A program made the position numbers and the translations under genes. The notes under the pieces are model-generated. The model saw nothing but the letters and a program-made list of their open reading frames with translations. It was not told where the DNA came from and did no database searches. A stretch of 64,000 bases of DNA from Limimaricola pyoseonensis (GTDB taxonomy: Bacteria; Pseudomonadota; Alphaproteobacteria; Rhodobacterales; Rhodobacteraceae), in assembly GCF_900102015.1 (NCBI RefSeq), contig NZ_FNAT01000004.1:120433-184432 (forward strand). Direction: 5' to 3'. Below are positions 43,978 to 52,429 of the stretch, in pieces; position 1 is the stretch's first letter; each line of letters starts with the position of its first letter.

Positions 43978-44610
43978 TCAGCCGTTGGGCAGGCGCAGGT
44001 CGGCGGGCCGGCTCGCGTTCAGCACCTCGCGCATGTTCGGCAGGTCGTTCTCCTCGAGCTTGTCGCGCCGCGTCTCGGCCGGCAGGTCGGCCCATCGCTG
44101 CTCGAGCCGGGCGCGCAGCACCGGCTCCGGCACGTCGATCATCACCGTCAGGTCGAACAGCGACGCGAGGCGGTCCCAGCCGGGGCGGTCGAGCAGCAGG
44201 TAGTTGCCCTCGACCAGGATCAGCCGGGTCTGTGCCGCGATGACGCGGGCGCCGGCGCGGGCGATCTCGAGCCCGCGGTCGAAGACCGGCACCACCACCT
44301 CGCGGCCGTCATCGGCGGCCAGCCGGGTCAGCATCGCGTGGAAGCCGTCGACGTCGTAGGTGTGCGGCGCGCCCTTGCGCGGCCGGTCGCCGCGCGCCTC
44401 GAGCAGCATGTCGTCGAAATGGTAGCCGTCCATAGGCAGCACCGCCGCCGCGCCCGGCGCGGCCGCCGCGAGACGTGTCTCGAGCGCCTCGGAGACATGG
44501 CTCTTGCCGGCGCCCGGTGGTCCGGCCAGCGCCACGAAGCGGCGCTTTGGTCCGCGCGCCATGGCCGAAAGCCGGTCGGCCAGCGCCTCTGTGGTCGTCG
44601 TTTCGGTCAT
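43978..44610 (-). CDS. P-loop nucleoside/sugar kinase family protein
   Basis: 210 residues of the uridine kinase/phosphoribulokinase-like P-loop fold. Walker A is GPPGAGKS near residue 30; the substrate loop has LPMDGYHFDD, followed by GAPHTYDVDGFHAM and LVEGNYLLLDRPGW. Such proteins occur beside sugar or sugar-acid transport genes and probably phosphorylate a sugar. It is 86 bases downstream of a LacI regulator on the same strand. The start at 44610 follows AAGGACG; the longer frame to 44700 is less likely. Confidence 0.82.
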   Translation of the reverse strand: MTETTTTEALADRLSAMARGPKRRFVALAGPPGAGKSHVSEALETRLAAAAPGAAAVLPMDGYHFDDMLLEARGDRPRKGAPHTYDVDGFHAMLTRLAADDGREVVVPVFDRGLEIARAGARVIAAQTRLILVEGNYLLLDRPGWDRLASLFDLTVMIDVPEPVLRARLEQRWADLPAETRRDKLEENDLPNMREVLNASRPADLRLPNG

Positions 44611-44696
44611 CTCGGGTCGTCCTTTCGAGCGGGGCGGGCGGCGCCACGGGGGGCGATGGGGGGGCGCCGGCATCGAACATCCGATGCGGCCCGCGA

Positions 44697-45716
44697 TCAA
44701 TCCCCCGCTGCGGGGCCCGCGGTGCTGGCGCGGGCCTGCACCTGCGCGCCCAGATCGACCAGCGCGGGGCCGGGGTCGCGCCCCTCGAGCCGGGCGCGGA
44801 TCATCTTCGCGGCGAGCGCGCCCATCTCGAAGCGGTTGGTGCGCACCGAGGTGAGCGGCGGCTCGGCGGCGCGCATCATCTCGAGATCGTTGAAGCCGCA
44901 GATGCCGAGCCGGCCCGGCACGGCGATGCCGAGGCGCATCGCCTCGAACAGCGCGCCCATGGCGAGGTCGTCGTTGTTGCAGAACACCGCGTCGGTGTCG
45001 GGGTGGCGCGCGAGCAGCGCCCGCAGCAGCTCGCCGCCGCGCCCGACGCTCGAGGGCGTCTCGGTGGTCTCGCTGCGGTCGGGGTCGTAGAGGCCGGCCG
45101 CCTCGGCCACGGCGCGGAAGCCCGCGAAGCGGCGCCGGGTGCGCGGGTCCATCCGCGCGCCCAGGAAACCGGGGCGGCGGTAGCCGCGCGCGATCAGGTG
45201 GCGCGTCGCCTCGGCGGCGGCGTCGTGATGCGAGAAGCCGACCATCATGTCGACCGGGTCGGGGCCGGTCTCCATGATCTGCACGACGGGGCAGGCGGCG
45301 CGGTCCAGAAGCCGCCGCGCCGCGGGGGTCTGGTCGATCCCGGCGACGATCAGCCCGGCCGGGCGCTGGCGCAGGAACACGCCGAGCAGGTTCTCCTCGG
45401 TCGCCGGGTCGTAGCGGGTGATGCCGTACTGCACGTCGAAGCGGCTTTCGGCGATGCCCTCGTAGAGCCCCGACAGCACGTCGGTGAACACCGCGTTGGT
45501 GGCCGATGGGATCAGCACGCCGATCACGTCCGAGCGCCCCGTCGCCAGCGCCCGCGCCGCCGGGTCGGGCACGTAGCCGAGGGCCGCCACCGCGGCGTCG
45601 ATCCGGGCGCGGGTCTCGGGCTGGACCGTGTCGGGGCGCCTGAGCGCCCGGCTGACCGTGATCGGCGACACCCCGGCCCGCGCCGCGACCTCCGCCAGCG
45701 TCACCCTGCGACCCAT
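44697..45716 (-). CDS. LacI family regulator, GntR (gluconate) type
   Basis: 339 residues: N-terminal LacI helix-turn-helix (VTLAEVAARAGVSPITVSRALRRPDTVQPETRARIDAAVAALGYVPD) with a hinge, then a periplasmic-binding-like effector domain. It diverges from gluconokinase, and two palindromes lie in the gap. In other bacteria the LacI-family GntR represses gluconate genes and is released by gluconate. GGGAGG lies 4 bases upstream. Confidence 0.9.
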   Translation of the reverse strand: MGRRVTLAEVAARAGVSPITVSRALRRPDTVQPETRARIDAAVAALGYVPDPAARALATGRSDVIGVLIPSATNAVFTDVLSGLYEGIAESRFDVQYGITRYDPATEENLLGVFLRQRPAGLIVAGIDQTPAARRLLDRAACPVVQIMETGPDPVDMMVGFSHHDAAAEATRHLIARGYRRPGFLGARMDPRTRRRFAGFRAVAEAAGLYDPDRSETTETPSSVGRGGELLRALLARHPDTDAVFCNNDDLAMGALFEAMRLGIAVPGRLGICGFNDLEMMRAAEPPLTSVRTNRFEMGALAAKMIRARLEGRDPGPALVDLGAQVQARASTAGPAAGD

Positions 45717-45735
45717 ATTCCCTCCCCCTTGACGG

Positions 45736-45770
45736 ATGACAGCGCTGTCATCTAATGATAGCGCTGTCAT
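45736..45770. promoter_or_regulatory. Tandem LacI-type operators upstream of gluconokinase
   Basis: ATGACAGCGCTGTCAT (45736-45751) is a perfect 16-bp palindrome; ATGATAGCGCTGTCAT (45755-45770) is a second copy with one mismatch, 19 bases on. Both have the CG-centred symmetry of LacI-family sites. They fill the 91-base gap between the LacI gene and gntK and can control both directions. Confidence 0.8.
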
Positions 45771-45807
45771 CGTAGCGGCGGACCCCCGTCGCGGCAAGGG
45801 AGGACGC

Positions 45808-46362
45808 ATGGCGCAGGCGGGCAGACCGGTGCTGGTGATGGGCGTGAGCGCGGTCGGAAAATCGACCGTGGCCAAGGGCCTGGCCGCGCGGCTGGGCGGC
45901 GTCTACGTCGATGCCGACGACCACCACCCCGAGGAGAACGTCGCCGCCATGCGCCGCGGCGAGCCGCTGACCGACGCGATGCGCTGGGGCTGGCTCGACC
46001 GGCTGGCCGAGGTGGCGCAGGCCACCCAACCCTTCGCCGTGATCGCCTGCTCGGCGCTGCGCCGCGCCTATCGCGACCGGCTGCGCGAGCGGATCGGCGA
46101 GTTCCCGATCGTCTACCTGCACGGCGATTACGACCTGCTGCGCGCCCGCATGGAGGCGCGCGAGGACCATTACATGCCGGTGTCGCTGCTCGACAGCCAG
46201 TTCGCGCTGCTGGAGCCGCCGGCGCCCGAGGAACGGGCCATCGAATTGTCGGTCGCACCCTCCCCCGAGGAGGTGCTCGACCGCGCCGAGGCGCTCATCG
46301 CACCCCGCCTGCAGGGAGGGCCCGAAGGGTCCGGGCAGGCACATCCCAGGAGGAAACAGTGA
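45808..46362 (+). CDS. gntK: Gluconokinase
   Basis: 184 residues, typical of GntK, which phosphorylates gluconate to 6-phosphogluconate for the Entner-Doudoroff pathway. The P-loop GVSAVGKST spans residues 12-20, followed by DADDHHPEENVAAM, GEPLTDAMRWGWLDRL, IACSALRRAYRDRLRE and HYMPVSLLDSQFALLEPP. The start at 45808 has AAGGGAGGAC upstream. It ends with a GTGA overlap into the TRAP binding-protein gene. Confidence 0.94.
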   Translation: MAQAGRPVLVMGVSAVGKSTVAKGLAARLGGVYVDADDHHPEENVAAMRRGEPLTDAMRWGWLDRLAEVAQATQPFAVIACSALRRAYRDRLRERIGEFPIVYLHGDYDLLRARMEAREDHYMPVSLLDSQFALLEPPAPEERAIELSVAPSPEEVLDRAEALIAPRLQGGPEGSGQAHPRRKQ

Positions 46363-47372
46363 AAAAGACCTTCGTCACCACCCTGACCGCCGCGCTCTTG
46401 ATGTCCGGCGCCGCGATCGCCCAGGAGCACAGCTTCCGCTTCCAGTCGTCCGACCCGGCCGGCAACCCGAACTTCGCGCTCCAGAAGGAGTGGGCCGAGA
46501 GCGTCGCCGAGATGTCCGACGGCCGCATCGCGGTCGAGATGCTGCCGGTCGAATCGATCGTCGCGCATAACGAGACGCAGGACGCGATCGCCGCCGGCAT
46601 CCTCGACGGCCACGTCACCGACACCTCCTACTTCGCCGGCAAGGACGCGGCCTTCGGCCTGATCGCCAACCCGGTCGGCGCCTGGTCGGACCCGCAGCAG
46701 ATGTTCGACTTCATGGAGAACGGCGGCGCCGAGCTGATGAACGAGCTGGTCGAGCCCTACGGTCTGCACTTCATCGGCGCCACCACGCCGGGCCTCGAGG
46801 CCTTCGTCTCGAAGGTGCCGCTCGAGGGCGTGGACGACCTCAAGGGCCTGAAGATGCGCGCGCCCGAGGGCCTCGTGCAGCAGGTCTTCGCCGCCGCCGG
46901 CGCCGCCCCGGTGAACCTGCCGGGCTCGGAGGTCTTCACCTCGCTCGACAAGGGCGTGATCGACGCGGCCGACTACACCGTGTTCTCGACCAACCAGGCG
47001 CAGGGCATGCACGACGTCGCCCCGCACCCGGTCTATCCGGGCTTCCACTCGATGCCGCTGGTCGAGATCTCGATGAACAAGGACAAGTGGGACGCGCTGC
47101 CCGAGGACCTGCAGCAGGTGCTGGAGCAGTCGGTGAAGGAGTTCGCCCAGAAGCAGGTCTCGGCGCTGCAGCAGGCCGACGAGGCCGCGGTGGCCGAAGC
47201 CCAGGAAGGCGGCGAGATCACCGTGCACGACTGGTCGGCCGAGGAGCGCGCCAAGTTCCGCCAGATCGCCATGGGCGAGTGGGAGAAGGTCGCCGAGCGC
47301 TCCGACAACGCGCAGAAGGTCTACGAGACCCTGACCACCTACCTGAAGGACAACGGCCTCATCGCCGAATGA
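46359..47372 (+). CDS. TRAP transporter substrate-binding protein (DctP)
   Basis: 337 residues, beginning at GTG 46359 within the gntK stop (GTGA), with AGGAGGAAAC upstream. A signal peptide (MKKTFVTTLTAALLMSGAAI) precedes HSFRFQSSDPAGNP. Segment GVDDLKGLKMRAPEGLVQQVFAAAGAAPVNL has the Arg that usually binds the ligand carboxylate. Position after gntK and under the same operators suggests gluconate or a related sugar acid as substrate. Confidence 0.93.
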   Translation: MKKTFVTTLTAALLMSGAAIAQEHSFRFQSSDPAGNPNFALQKEWAESVAEMSDGRIAVEMLPVESIVAHNETQDAIAAGILDGHVTDTSYFAGKDAAFGLIANPVGAWSDPQQMFDFMENGGAELMNELVEPYGLHFIGATTPGLEAFVSKVPLEGVDDLKGLKMRAPEGLVQQVFAAAGAAPVNLPGSEVFTSLDKGVIDAADYTVFSTNQAQGMHDVAPHPVYPGFHSMPLVEISMNKDKWDALPEDLQQVLEQSVKEFAQKQVSALQQADEAAVAEAQEGGEITVHDWSAEERAKFRQIAMGEWEKVAERSDNAQKVYETLTTYLKDNGLIAE

Positions 47373-47410
47373 GCGGGCGGGGCCGGTGACGGCCCCGGTC
47401 ATGCAGGCGG

Positions 47411-47439
47411 GACGCCCGGGCCTTCGCGGTCCGGGCGTC
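47411..47439 (+). terminator. Hairpin between DctP and DctQ genes
   Basis: GACGCCCGG (47411-47419) pairs with CCGGGCGTC (47431-47439), followed by TTCGC. Placed directly after the binding-protein gene it may lower expression of the membrane subunits relative to the binding protein, a common arrangement. Confidence 0.5.
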
Positions 47440-47476
47440 TTCGCAAAACGGGACCACGACACGAGGGACAGGCATT

Positions 47477-48031
47477 GTGAGTGAAGATCACGCCGACATC
47501 ACGCCGCCCCGGGACGAGGGCGCGCCGATCCCCGAGGCGGGGTGGCTGGGGCGCGTCATCGACCGGCTGGGCATCGTCTTCGCCATCGGGATCATCGCCG
47601 CGATGCTGATCCTGATCCAGGAGGTGGTGCTGCGCTATTTCTTCAACAGCCCGACGATCTGGGCGCATGAGACGACGGTGTTCCTGTCGGGCATGGCCTT
47701 CATCTTCGGCGGGCTCTACTGCACCGCGCGCGACCGCCACATCCGGGTCGTGCTGATCTACGACCAGCTCGGGCCGAAGCTGCGCCGCGGCTTCGACATC
47801 GTGATCTCGATCATCTGCGGCCTCGCGGCGGCGATGTTCACCTGGGCCGGCTGGATCATGGTCTCGCGCGCCGCCTTCGCGCCCTCGGGCGAGATCCGGC
47901 TGGAGCGCTCGGGCAGCGCCTGGAACCCGGCCTATCCGGGTCTGATCAAGATCTTCCTGATGGTCGTGCTGGGGGTGATGACCGTCCAGTTCGCGATCCT
48001 CGCCTACAACTACGCGCGGGGACGGCGCTGA
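47477..48031 (+). CDS. TRAP transporter small permease (DctQ)
   Basis: 184 residues, start GTG at 47477. A polar N-terminal tail of ~35 residues precedes four hydrophobic helices; WAHETTVFLSGMAFIFGGLYCTARDRHIRVVLI matches the DctQ helix 2 signature. It overlaps the large subunit gene by one base (TGATG). Confidence 0.9.
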   Translation: MSEDHADITPPRDEGAPIPEAGWLGRVIDRLGIVFAIGIIAAMLILIQEVVLRYFFNSPTIWAHETTVFLSGMAFIFGGLYCTARDRHIRVVLIYDQLGPKLRRGFDIVISIICGLAAAMFTWAGWIMVSRAAFAPSGEIRLERSGSAWNPAYPGLIKIFLMVVLGVMTVQFAILAYNYARGRR

Positions 48032-49347
48032 TGGAATTCTTCGGAGCACTGCAAGGCCTCGGCATCGAGGGCGCCACCGGGCTGATGTTCGCCATGCTCT
48101 TGGTGCTGCTCGTCACCGGCATCCCGCTGTCCTACGTCACGCTGCTCGTGGCGCTGGTCTTCGCTCTCGGCTGGTTCGGGCCGATGGCGGTGCCGCTGAT
48201 CACCAGCCGGGTCTATTCCTTCGTCTCGAGCTTCGTCTTCGTCTCGGTGCCGATGTTCGTGCTGATGGCGGCGATCCTCGACCGATCCGGCATCGCGCGC
48301 GACCTGTTCGACGCGATGCGGCTCGTCGGTGGCCGGCTCAGGGGCGGCGTCGCGATCCAGACCATCGTGGTCGCGGTGATCCTCGCGGCGATGTCGGGCA
48401 TCATCGGCGGCGAGGTGGTGCTCTTGGGCCTGATCGCGCTGCCGCAGATGCTGCGGCTGGGCTATGACCGCAACCTCGCGATCGGCGTGGTCTGCGCCGG
48501 CGGCGCGCTCGGCACCATGGTGCCGCCCTCGATCGTGCTGATCATCTACGGCCTGACCGCCAACGTCTCGATCGGCGACCTGTTCACCGCGGCCTTCATC
48601 CCCGGCCTGATGCTGGCGGGCTTCTACGTGGCCTACGTTCTGATCCGCGCCTACATCAACCCGGCCGTGGCGCCGGTGGTCGAGGGGCCGCGCCCCACCA
48701 CCGCCGAGAAGCTGCGCCTGCTCAAGGGGCTGTTCCTGCCGATCCTCGTGGTGATCGGCGTGCTGGGCTCGATCTATGGCGGCATCGCGTCGGTGACCGA
48801 GGCCTCGGCCGTCGGCGTGCTGGGCGTCACCGTCTCGACCATGATCCGCGGCGAATTCAGCTTCGGGCTGATGCGCGACGCGGCGCTGCAGACGCTGCAG
48901 ACGGTCGGCATGATCGTCTGGATCGGCATCGGCGCGACCGCGCTCGTGGGCGTGTTCAACCTGATGGGCGGCATCAAGTTCGTCTCGGCGATGATCACCG
49001 GCATCTCGGACGAGCCGCTCATCGTGCTGCTGTTCATGATGGCGATCCTGTTCGTGCTGGGCATGTTCCTCGACTGGGTCGGGATCGCGCTGCTGACCAT
49101 GCCGATCTTCGTGCCGATCATCACCTCGATGGGCTACGACCCGGTCTGGTTCGGCGTGGTGTTCTGCATGAACATGCAGATGAGCTTCCTCAGCCCGCCC
49201 TTCGGACCTGCGGCCTTCTACCTCAAGTCGGTGGCGCCGCCCGACATCGCGCTCGGCGACATCTTCCGCTCGCTTTTGCCCTTCATCGGCATGCAGGCGC
49301 TGGCGGTGGCGGTGCTGATCCTCTTCCCGGCGATCGCCATCTACTGA
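48031..49347 (+). CDS. TRAP transporter large permease (DctM)
   Basis: 438 residues with about twelve helices. Family blocks are LLVTGIPLSYVTLLVALVFALG, SVPMFVLMAAILDRSGIARDLFDAM, GGALGTMVPPSIVLIIYGLT and MSFLSPPFGPAAFYLKSV. Last gene of the gntK-TRAP operon, ended by the strong terminator at 49370. Confidence 0.93.
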   Translation: MEFFGALQGLGIEGATGLMFAMLLVLLVTGIPLSYVTLLVALVFALGWFGPMAVPLITSRVYSFVSSFVFVSVPMFVLMAAILDRSGIARDLFDAMRLVGGRLRGGVAIQTIVVAVILAAMSGIIGGEVVLLGLIALPQMLRLGYDRNLAIGVVCAGGALGTMVPPSIVLIIYGLTANVSIGDLFTAAFIPGLMLAGFYVAYVLIRAYINPAVAPVVEGPRPTTAEKLRLLKGLFLPILVVIGVLGSIYGGIASVTEASAVGVLGVTVSTMIRGEFSFGLMRDAALQTLQTVGMIVWIGIGATALVGVFNLMGGIKFVSAMITGISDEPLIVLLFMMAILFVLGMFLDWVGIALLTMPIFVPIITSMGYDPVWFGVVFCMNMQMSFLSPPFGPAAFYLKSVAPPDIALGDIFRSLLPFIGMQALAVAVLILFPAIAIY

Positions 49348-49369
49348 GGCCGGACGCCGGACAGGACCG

Positions 49370-49405
49370 GGCCCGTCCCCTGCGCGGCAGGGGGCGGGCC
49401 TTTTT
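49370..49405 (+). terminator. Rho-independent terminator
   Basis: GGCCCGTCCCCTGC (49370-49383) pairs with GCAGGGGGCGGGCC (49387-49400) with one mismatch, followed by TTTTT. It ends the plus-strand TRAP operon; the facing ribokinase gene ends 3 bases away. Confidence 0.9.
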
Positions 49406-49407
49406 CG

Positions 49408-50301
49408 TCAGGCGAGCAGGGCCTCGAGCTCGGCCTGCGTCGGAAAGGCGCTCAGGGTGCCGCGGCGGGTGACGGTGATCGCGGCCGCCCGGGCCGCGTC
49501 GCGCAGGGCCGCGGCGTCGATCCCGGTGCCGCGCCGGGCGGCGGAGACGAGGGCGACGCTCTGGAAGGTGTCGCCCGCCCCGGTGCTGTCGGTCGCCGCG
49601 ACCGCCACCGCCGGGACCGGCCGGACCCCGCCCGCCGTGCCGAGCAGCGCGCCCTCGCGGCCGAGCGTCAGCACCACGGTCGAGGGGCCGGCGCGCAGCA
49701 GCGCCCGGACGGCCTCGGCGCCCTCGCGCCCGCTCAGCACCCCGGCCTCGTGCTGGTTGAGAAACAGCGTGTCGACCTGCGGCAGCAGGTCGGCGAAGGC
49801 GTCGCGCACCGGCGAGGGGTTGAACACCACGCGCATCGCGCGGGCGCGCGCCTCGGCGATCAGGGCGCGGGTGGTCGAGAGGCCCAGATTGCCCTGCAGC
49901 ACCATCAGGTCGCCCGGCGCCGCCGCGGCGAGGTCGGGCAGGACCGCGTCGGCCGTGAGCGCGCGCGCGCAGTCGACCGTGGTGACGATGACGTTCGCGC
50001 CCTCGCCGTCGGCGAGGATGATCGACAAATCCGTGCTCGCCCCGGCGATCGGCAGCAGCCGCGCCTCCAGCGGCTCTGCCGCGAGCCAGCCGCGCACGCG
50101 CTCGGCGCGGGTGTCGCTGCCGATGCCGGCGATCAGCGTGGTGGGCAGCCCGGCGCGGGCCAGCACGACGGCCTGGTTGGCGCCCTTGCCGCCCAGCTCG
50201 ACGCTGCCCTTGCCGGCGAGGATGGACTCGCCTTCGCCCGGCAGGCGCTCGACCCGGAAGTTCTCGTCGATCGCGGCGTTGCCGATCACGTATGCACGCA
50301 T
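49408..50301 (-). CDS. rbsK: Ribokinase-like PfkB family sugar kinase
   Basis: 297 residues of the PfkB family. The substrate-binding block is GGKGANQAVVLARAG near residue 38, and the catalytic Asp and anion hole are in ATDSTGAGDTFQSVALVSA near residue 245. It would phosphorylate ribose or a related sugar or nucleoside. It diverges from a LacI regulator and a sugar ABC operon across shared palindromes, so it probably acts on the imported substrate. The start at 50301 is used; the 50-codon upstream extension runs through operator DNA. Confidence 0.85.
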   Translation of the reverse strand: MRAYVIGNAAIDENFRVERLPGEGESILAGKGSVELGGKGANQAVVLARAGLPTTLIAGIGSDTRAERVRGWLAAEPLEARLLPIAGASTDLSIILADGEGANVIVTTVDCARALTADAVLPDLAAAAPGDLMVLQGNLGLSTTRALIAEARARAMRVVFNPSPVRDAFADLLPQVDTLFLNQHEAGVLSGREGAEAVRALLRAGPSTVVLTLGREGALLGTAGGVRPVPAVAVAATDSTGAGDTFQSVALVSAARRGTGIDAAALRDAARAAAITVTRRGTLSAFPTQAELEALLA

Positions 50302-50354
50302 GTCCCGTTCCGTCTGTTGGGTGGGCAGGCGCGACCGCCCACCGCGAATATGTG

Positions 50355-50414
50355 AAGAATATTCTTGACCGAACGTCAGAATGCAATTGTAAATGGGTTT
50401 ACTAAACCAGTTTA
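50355..50414. promoter_or_regulatory. rbsK/lacI divergent control region with LacI-type palindromes
   Basis: GGTTTACTAAACC (50396-50408) is a perfect palindrome around C; GTAAATGGGTTTAC (50389-50402) is an overlapping dyad with arms GTAAA/TTTAC; AAGAATATTCTT (50355-50366) is a separate 12-bp palindrome. TTGACC (50365-50370) and TGTAAA (50388-50393), 17 bases apart, form a good rightward promoter whose -10 overlaps the operators. Repression by the adjacent LacI protein is the simplest reading. Confidence 0.7.
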
Positions 50415-50441
50415 CGAACCCTGAGGACGAGAGGTGACGAG

Positions 50442-51497
50442 GTGAGCGCAAGGAGCCGGCACAGCCTGAAGGACGTGGCGCGGGCCGCCGACGTCTCGGT
50501 CGCCACCGTGTCGCGCTACCTCAACGGCCAGCTCGAGCTGCCCGCGGCCACGCGCGACCGGATCGACGAGGCGGTGCGCCGGCTGGACTACCGGCCGAAC
50601 CCGCATGCCCGCCGCCTCAGCCTCGGCCGCTCAGACACGCTGGCGCTGATCATCCCGGACATCGCCAACCCGTTCTTCGCCCGGCTCGCCGCGGCGATGG
50701 AGCAGGCGGCGGCCGCGCGCGGCGTGATGGTGACGCTGCACGCCACGATGAACCGGGCCGAGCGCGAGCTGGCGGCGCTGGACCTCGCCTCGCGCAACCA
50801 TGTCGACGGCCTCGTCTTCGTCACCAACCACATGCCGCCGCCAGAGGTGGCCGCGCTGATCAACAGCTTTCCGCGCGCCGTCATCCTCGACGAGGACGTG
50901 CGCGGCGCGGTGGCGCCGCGGCTGATGTGCGACAACGAGATGGGCGGCGTGCTGGCGGGGCGGGCGCTCTACCGGGCCGGCCACCGCCGGGTCGCCTATA
51001 TCGGCGGGCGCGAGGACCTGTTCAGCACCAGCGCCCGGCTGGCCGGGCTGAAGCGCGGCATGGAGGGGATCGCGCCGGCGCGCAGCTACGTGCACGACCA
51101 CGCCGCCGCCTCGGGCCGCGAGCTGGCGCAGCGCTTCCTGCAGGATGGCGGCGAGGCGACGGCGCTGTTCGTGGGCTCGGACGAGCTTCTGGTGGGCGTG
51201 CTCGACGTGTTCCGCGAGCGCGGCGTGCGGGTGCCGGACGATCATTCCATCATCAGCTTCGACAACGTGCGCTCGCTGCACCTGTTCGACCCCGCGATCA
51301 CCGCCGTCGAGCAGCCGGTCGACAGCCTCGGCCGCCGCGCCGTCGAGCTGCTGCTCGAGGGCGACTGGGACGCGCCCGGCTTCCGGCAGACCCTGGAACT
51401 CCTGCCCGTGACACTGGTCGAGCGCGCCTCGGTCCGTGCGCCGGCCAATAACAACAAGAGCGTGCGACCCCACAACCAACAGAGAGAGAAGCAATGA
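50442..51497 (+). CDS. LacI family transcriptional regulator
   Basis: 351 residues starting at GTG 50442. The helix-turn-helix is LKDVARAADVSVATVSRYLNGQLELPAATRDRIDEAVRRLDYRPN, then a ribose-binding-like effector domain (IIPDIANPFFARL, FDNVRSLHLFDPAITAVEQP). First gene of the sugar ABC operon; its stop overlaps the next start (ATGA), so the regulator is translated with the transporter it probably controls. Confidence 0.92.
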   Translation: MSARSRHSLKDVARAADVSVATVSRYLNGQLELPAATRDRIDEAVRRLDYRPNPHARRLSLGRSDTLALIIPDIANPFFARLAAAMEQAAAARGVMVTLHATMNRAERELAALDLASRNHVDGLVFVTNHMPPPEVAALINSFPRAVILDEDVRGAVAPRLMCDNEMGGVLAGRALYRAGHRRVAYIGGREDLFSTSARLAGLKRGMEGIAPARSYVHDHAAASGRELAQRFLQDGGEATALFVGSDELLVGVLDVFRERGVRVPDDHSIISFDNVRSLHLFDPAITAVEQPVDSLGRRAVELLLEGDWDAPGFRQTLELLPVTLVERASVRAPANNNKSVRPHNQQREKQ

Positions 51498-52429
51498 AAA
51501 ACGGCATCAAGACCCTTCTGCTCGCCGCCCCGGCCACCCTCGCCCTGACGGCGGGCGGCGCGACCGCGCAGGAAACCTTCGCCATGGTGCAGATCAACCA
51601 GCAGGCGCTGTTCTTCAACCAGATGAACGAGGGCGCCACGGCCGCCGCCGAGGAGCTGGGCGACGAGCTGGTGATCTTCAACGCCAACAACGACCCGGCC
51701 GAGCAGAACAGCGCGGTCGAGACCTACATCCAGCAGGGCGTCGACGGCATCGTGGTGATCGCCATCGACGTCAACGGCATCATGCCGGCGGTGCAGCAGG
51801 CGGTGGATGCGGGCATCCCGGTCGTGGCGGTCGACGCGGTGCTGCCCGAGGGGCCGCAGGCCGCGCAGGTGGGCGTCGACAACGCCACCGCCGGCGCGAT
51901 GATGGGCGAGTACTTCCTCGAATACATGAACGCCGAGATGGACGGCGCCGCCAAGATCGGCATCGTCGGTGCGCTGAACTCGGCGATCCAGAACGAGCGG
52001 CAGGCCGGCTTCGAGGGCGTGGTCTCCGAGGCCGAGGGCGTCACCATGGCCAACGTGGTCGACGGCCAGAACGTGCAGGACCTCGCGCTGGCCGCGGCCG
52101 AGAACCTGATCACCGCCAACCCCGATCTCGACGCGATCTACGCCACCGGCGAGCCGGCGCTTCTGGGCGCGATCGCGGCGGTCGAGAGCCAGGGCAAGCA
52201 GGACGACATCCGCCTGTTCGGCTGGGACCTGACCCAGCAGGCGATCAACGGCATCGACGCGGGCTACGTCACCGCCGTGATCCAGCAGGACCCGGCGCAG
52301 ATGGGCGCGACGGCGGTGAACATCCTCAACACGCTGGCCGAGGGCGGCAGCACCGAGCCGGTGGTCGCGGTGCCGGTCACCATCGTGACCAGCGACAACG
52401 TCGACGACTTCCGGAGCATCTTCGAGTGA
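51494..52429 (+). CDS. Sugar ABC transporter substrate-binding protein (RbsB-like)
   Basis: 311 residues: a signal peptide (MKNGIKTLLLAAPATLALTA, then GGATAQE) followed by a periplasmic-binding type 1 domain, with ANNDPAEQNSAVETYIQQGVDGIVVIAID, AVDAVLPEG and WDLTQQAINGIDAGYVTAVIQQDP. The pattern is that of the ribose/galactose/nucleoside or autoinducer-2 family. The substrate is not determinable from sequence. Confidence 0.92.
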   Translation: MKNGIKTLLLAAPATLALTAGGATAQETFAMVQINQQALFFNQMNEGATAAAEELGDELVIFNANNDPAEQNSAVETYIQQGVDGIVVIAIDVNGIMPAVQQAVDAGIPVVAVDAVLPEGPQAAQVGVDNATAGAMMGEYFLEYMNAEMDGAAKIGIVGALNSAIQNERQAGFEGVVSEAEGVTMANVVDGQNVQDLALAAAENLITANPDLDAIYATGEPALLGAIAAVESQGKQDDIRLFGWDLTQQAINGIDAGYVTAVIQQDPAQMGATAVNILNTLAEGGSTEPVVAVPVTIVTSDNVDDFRSIFE

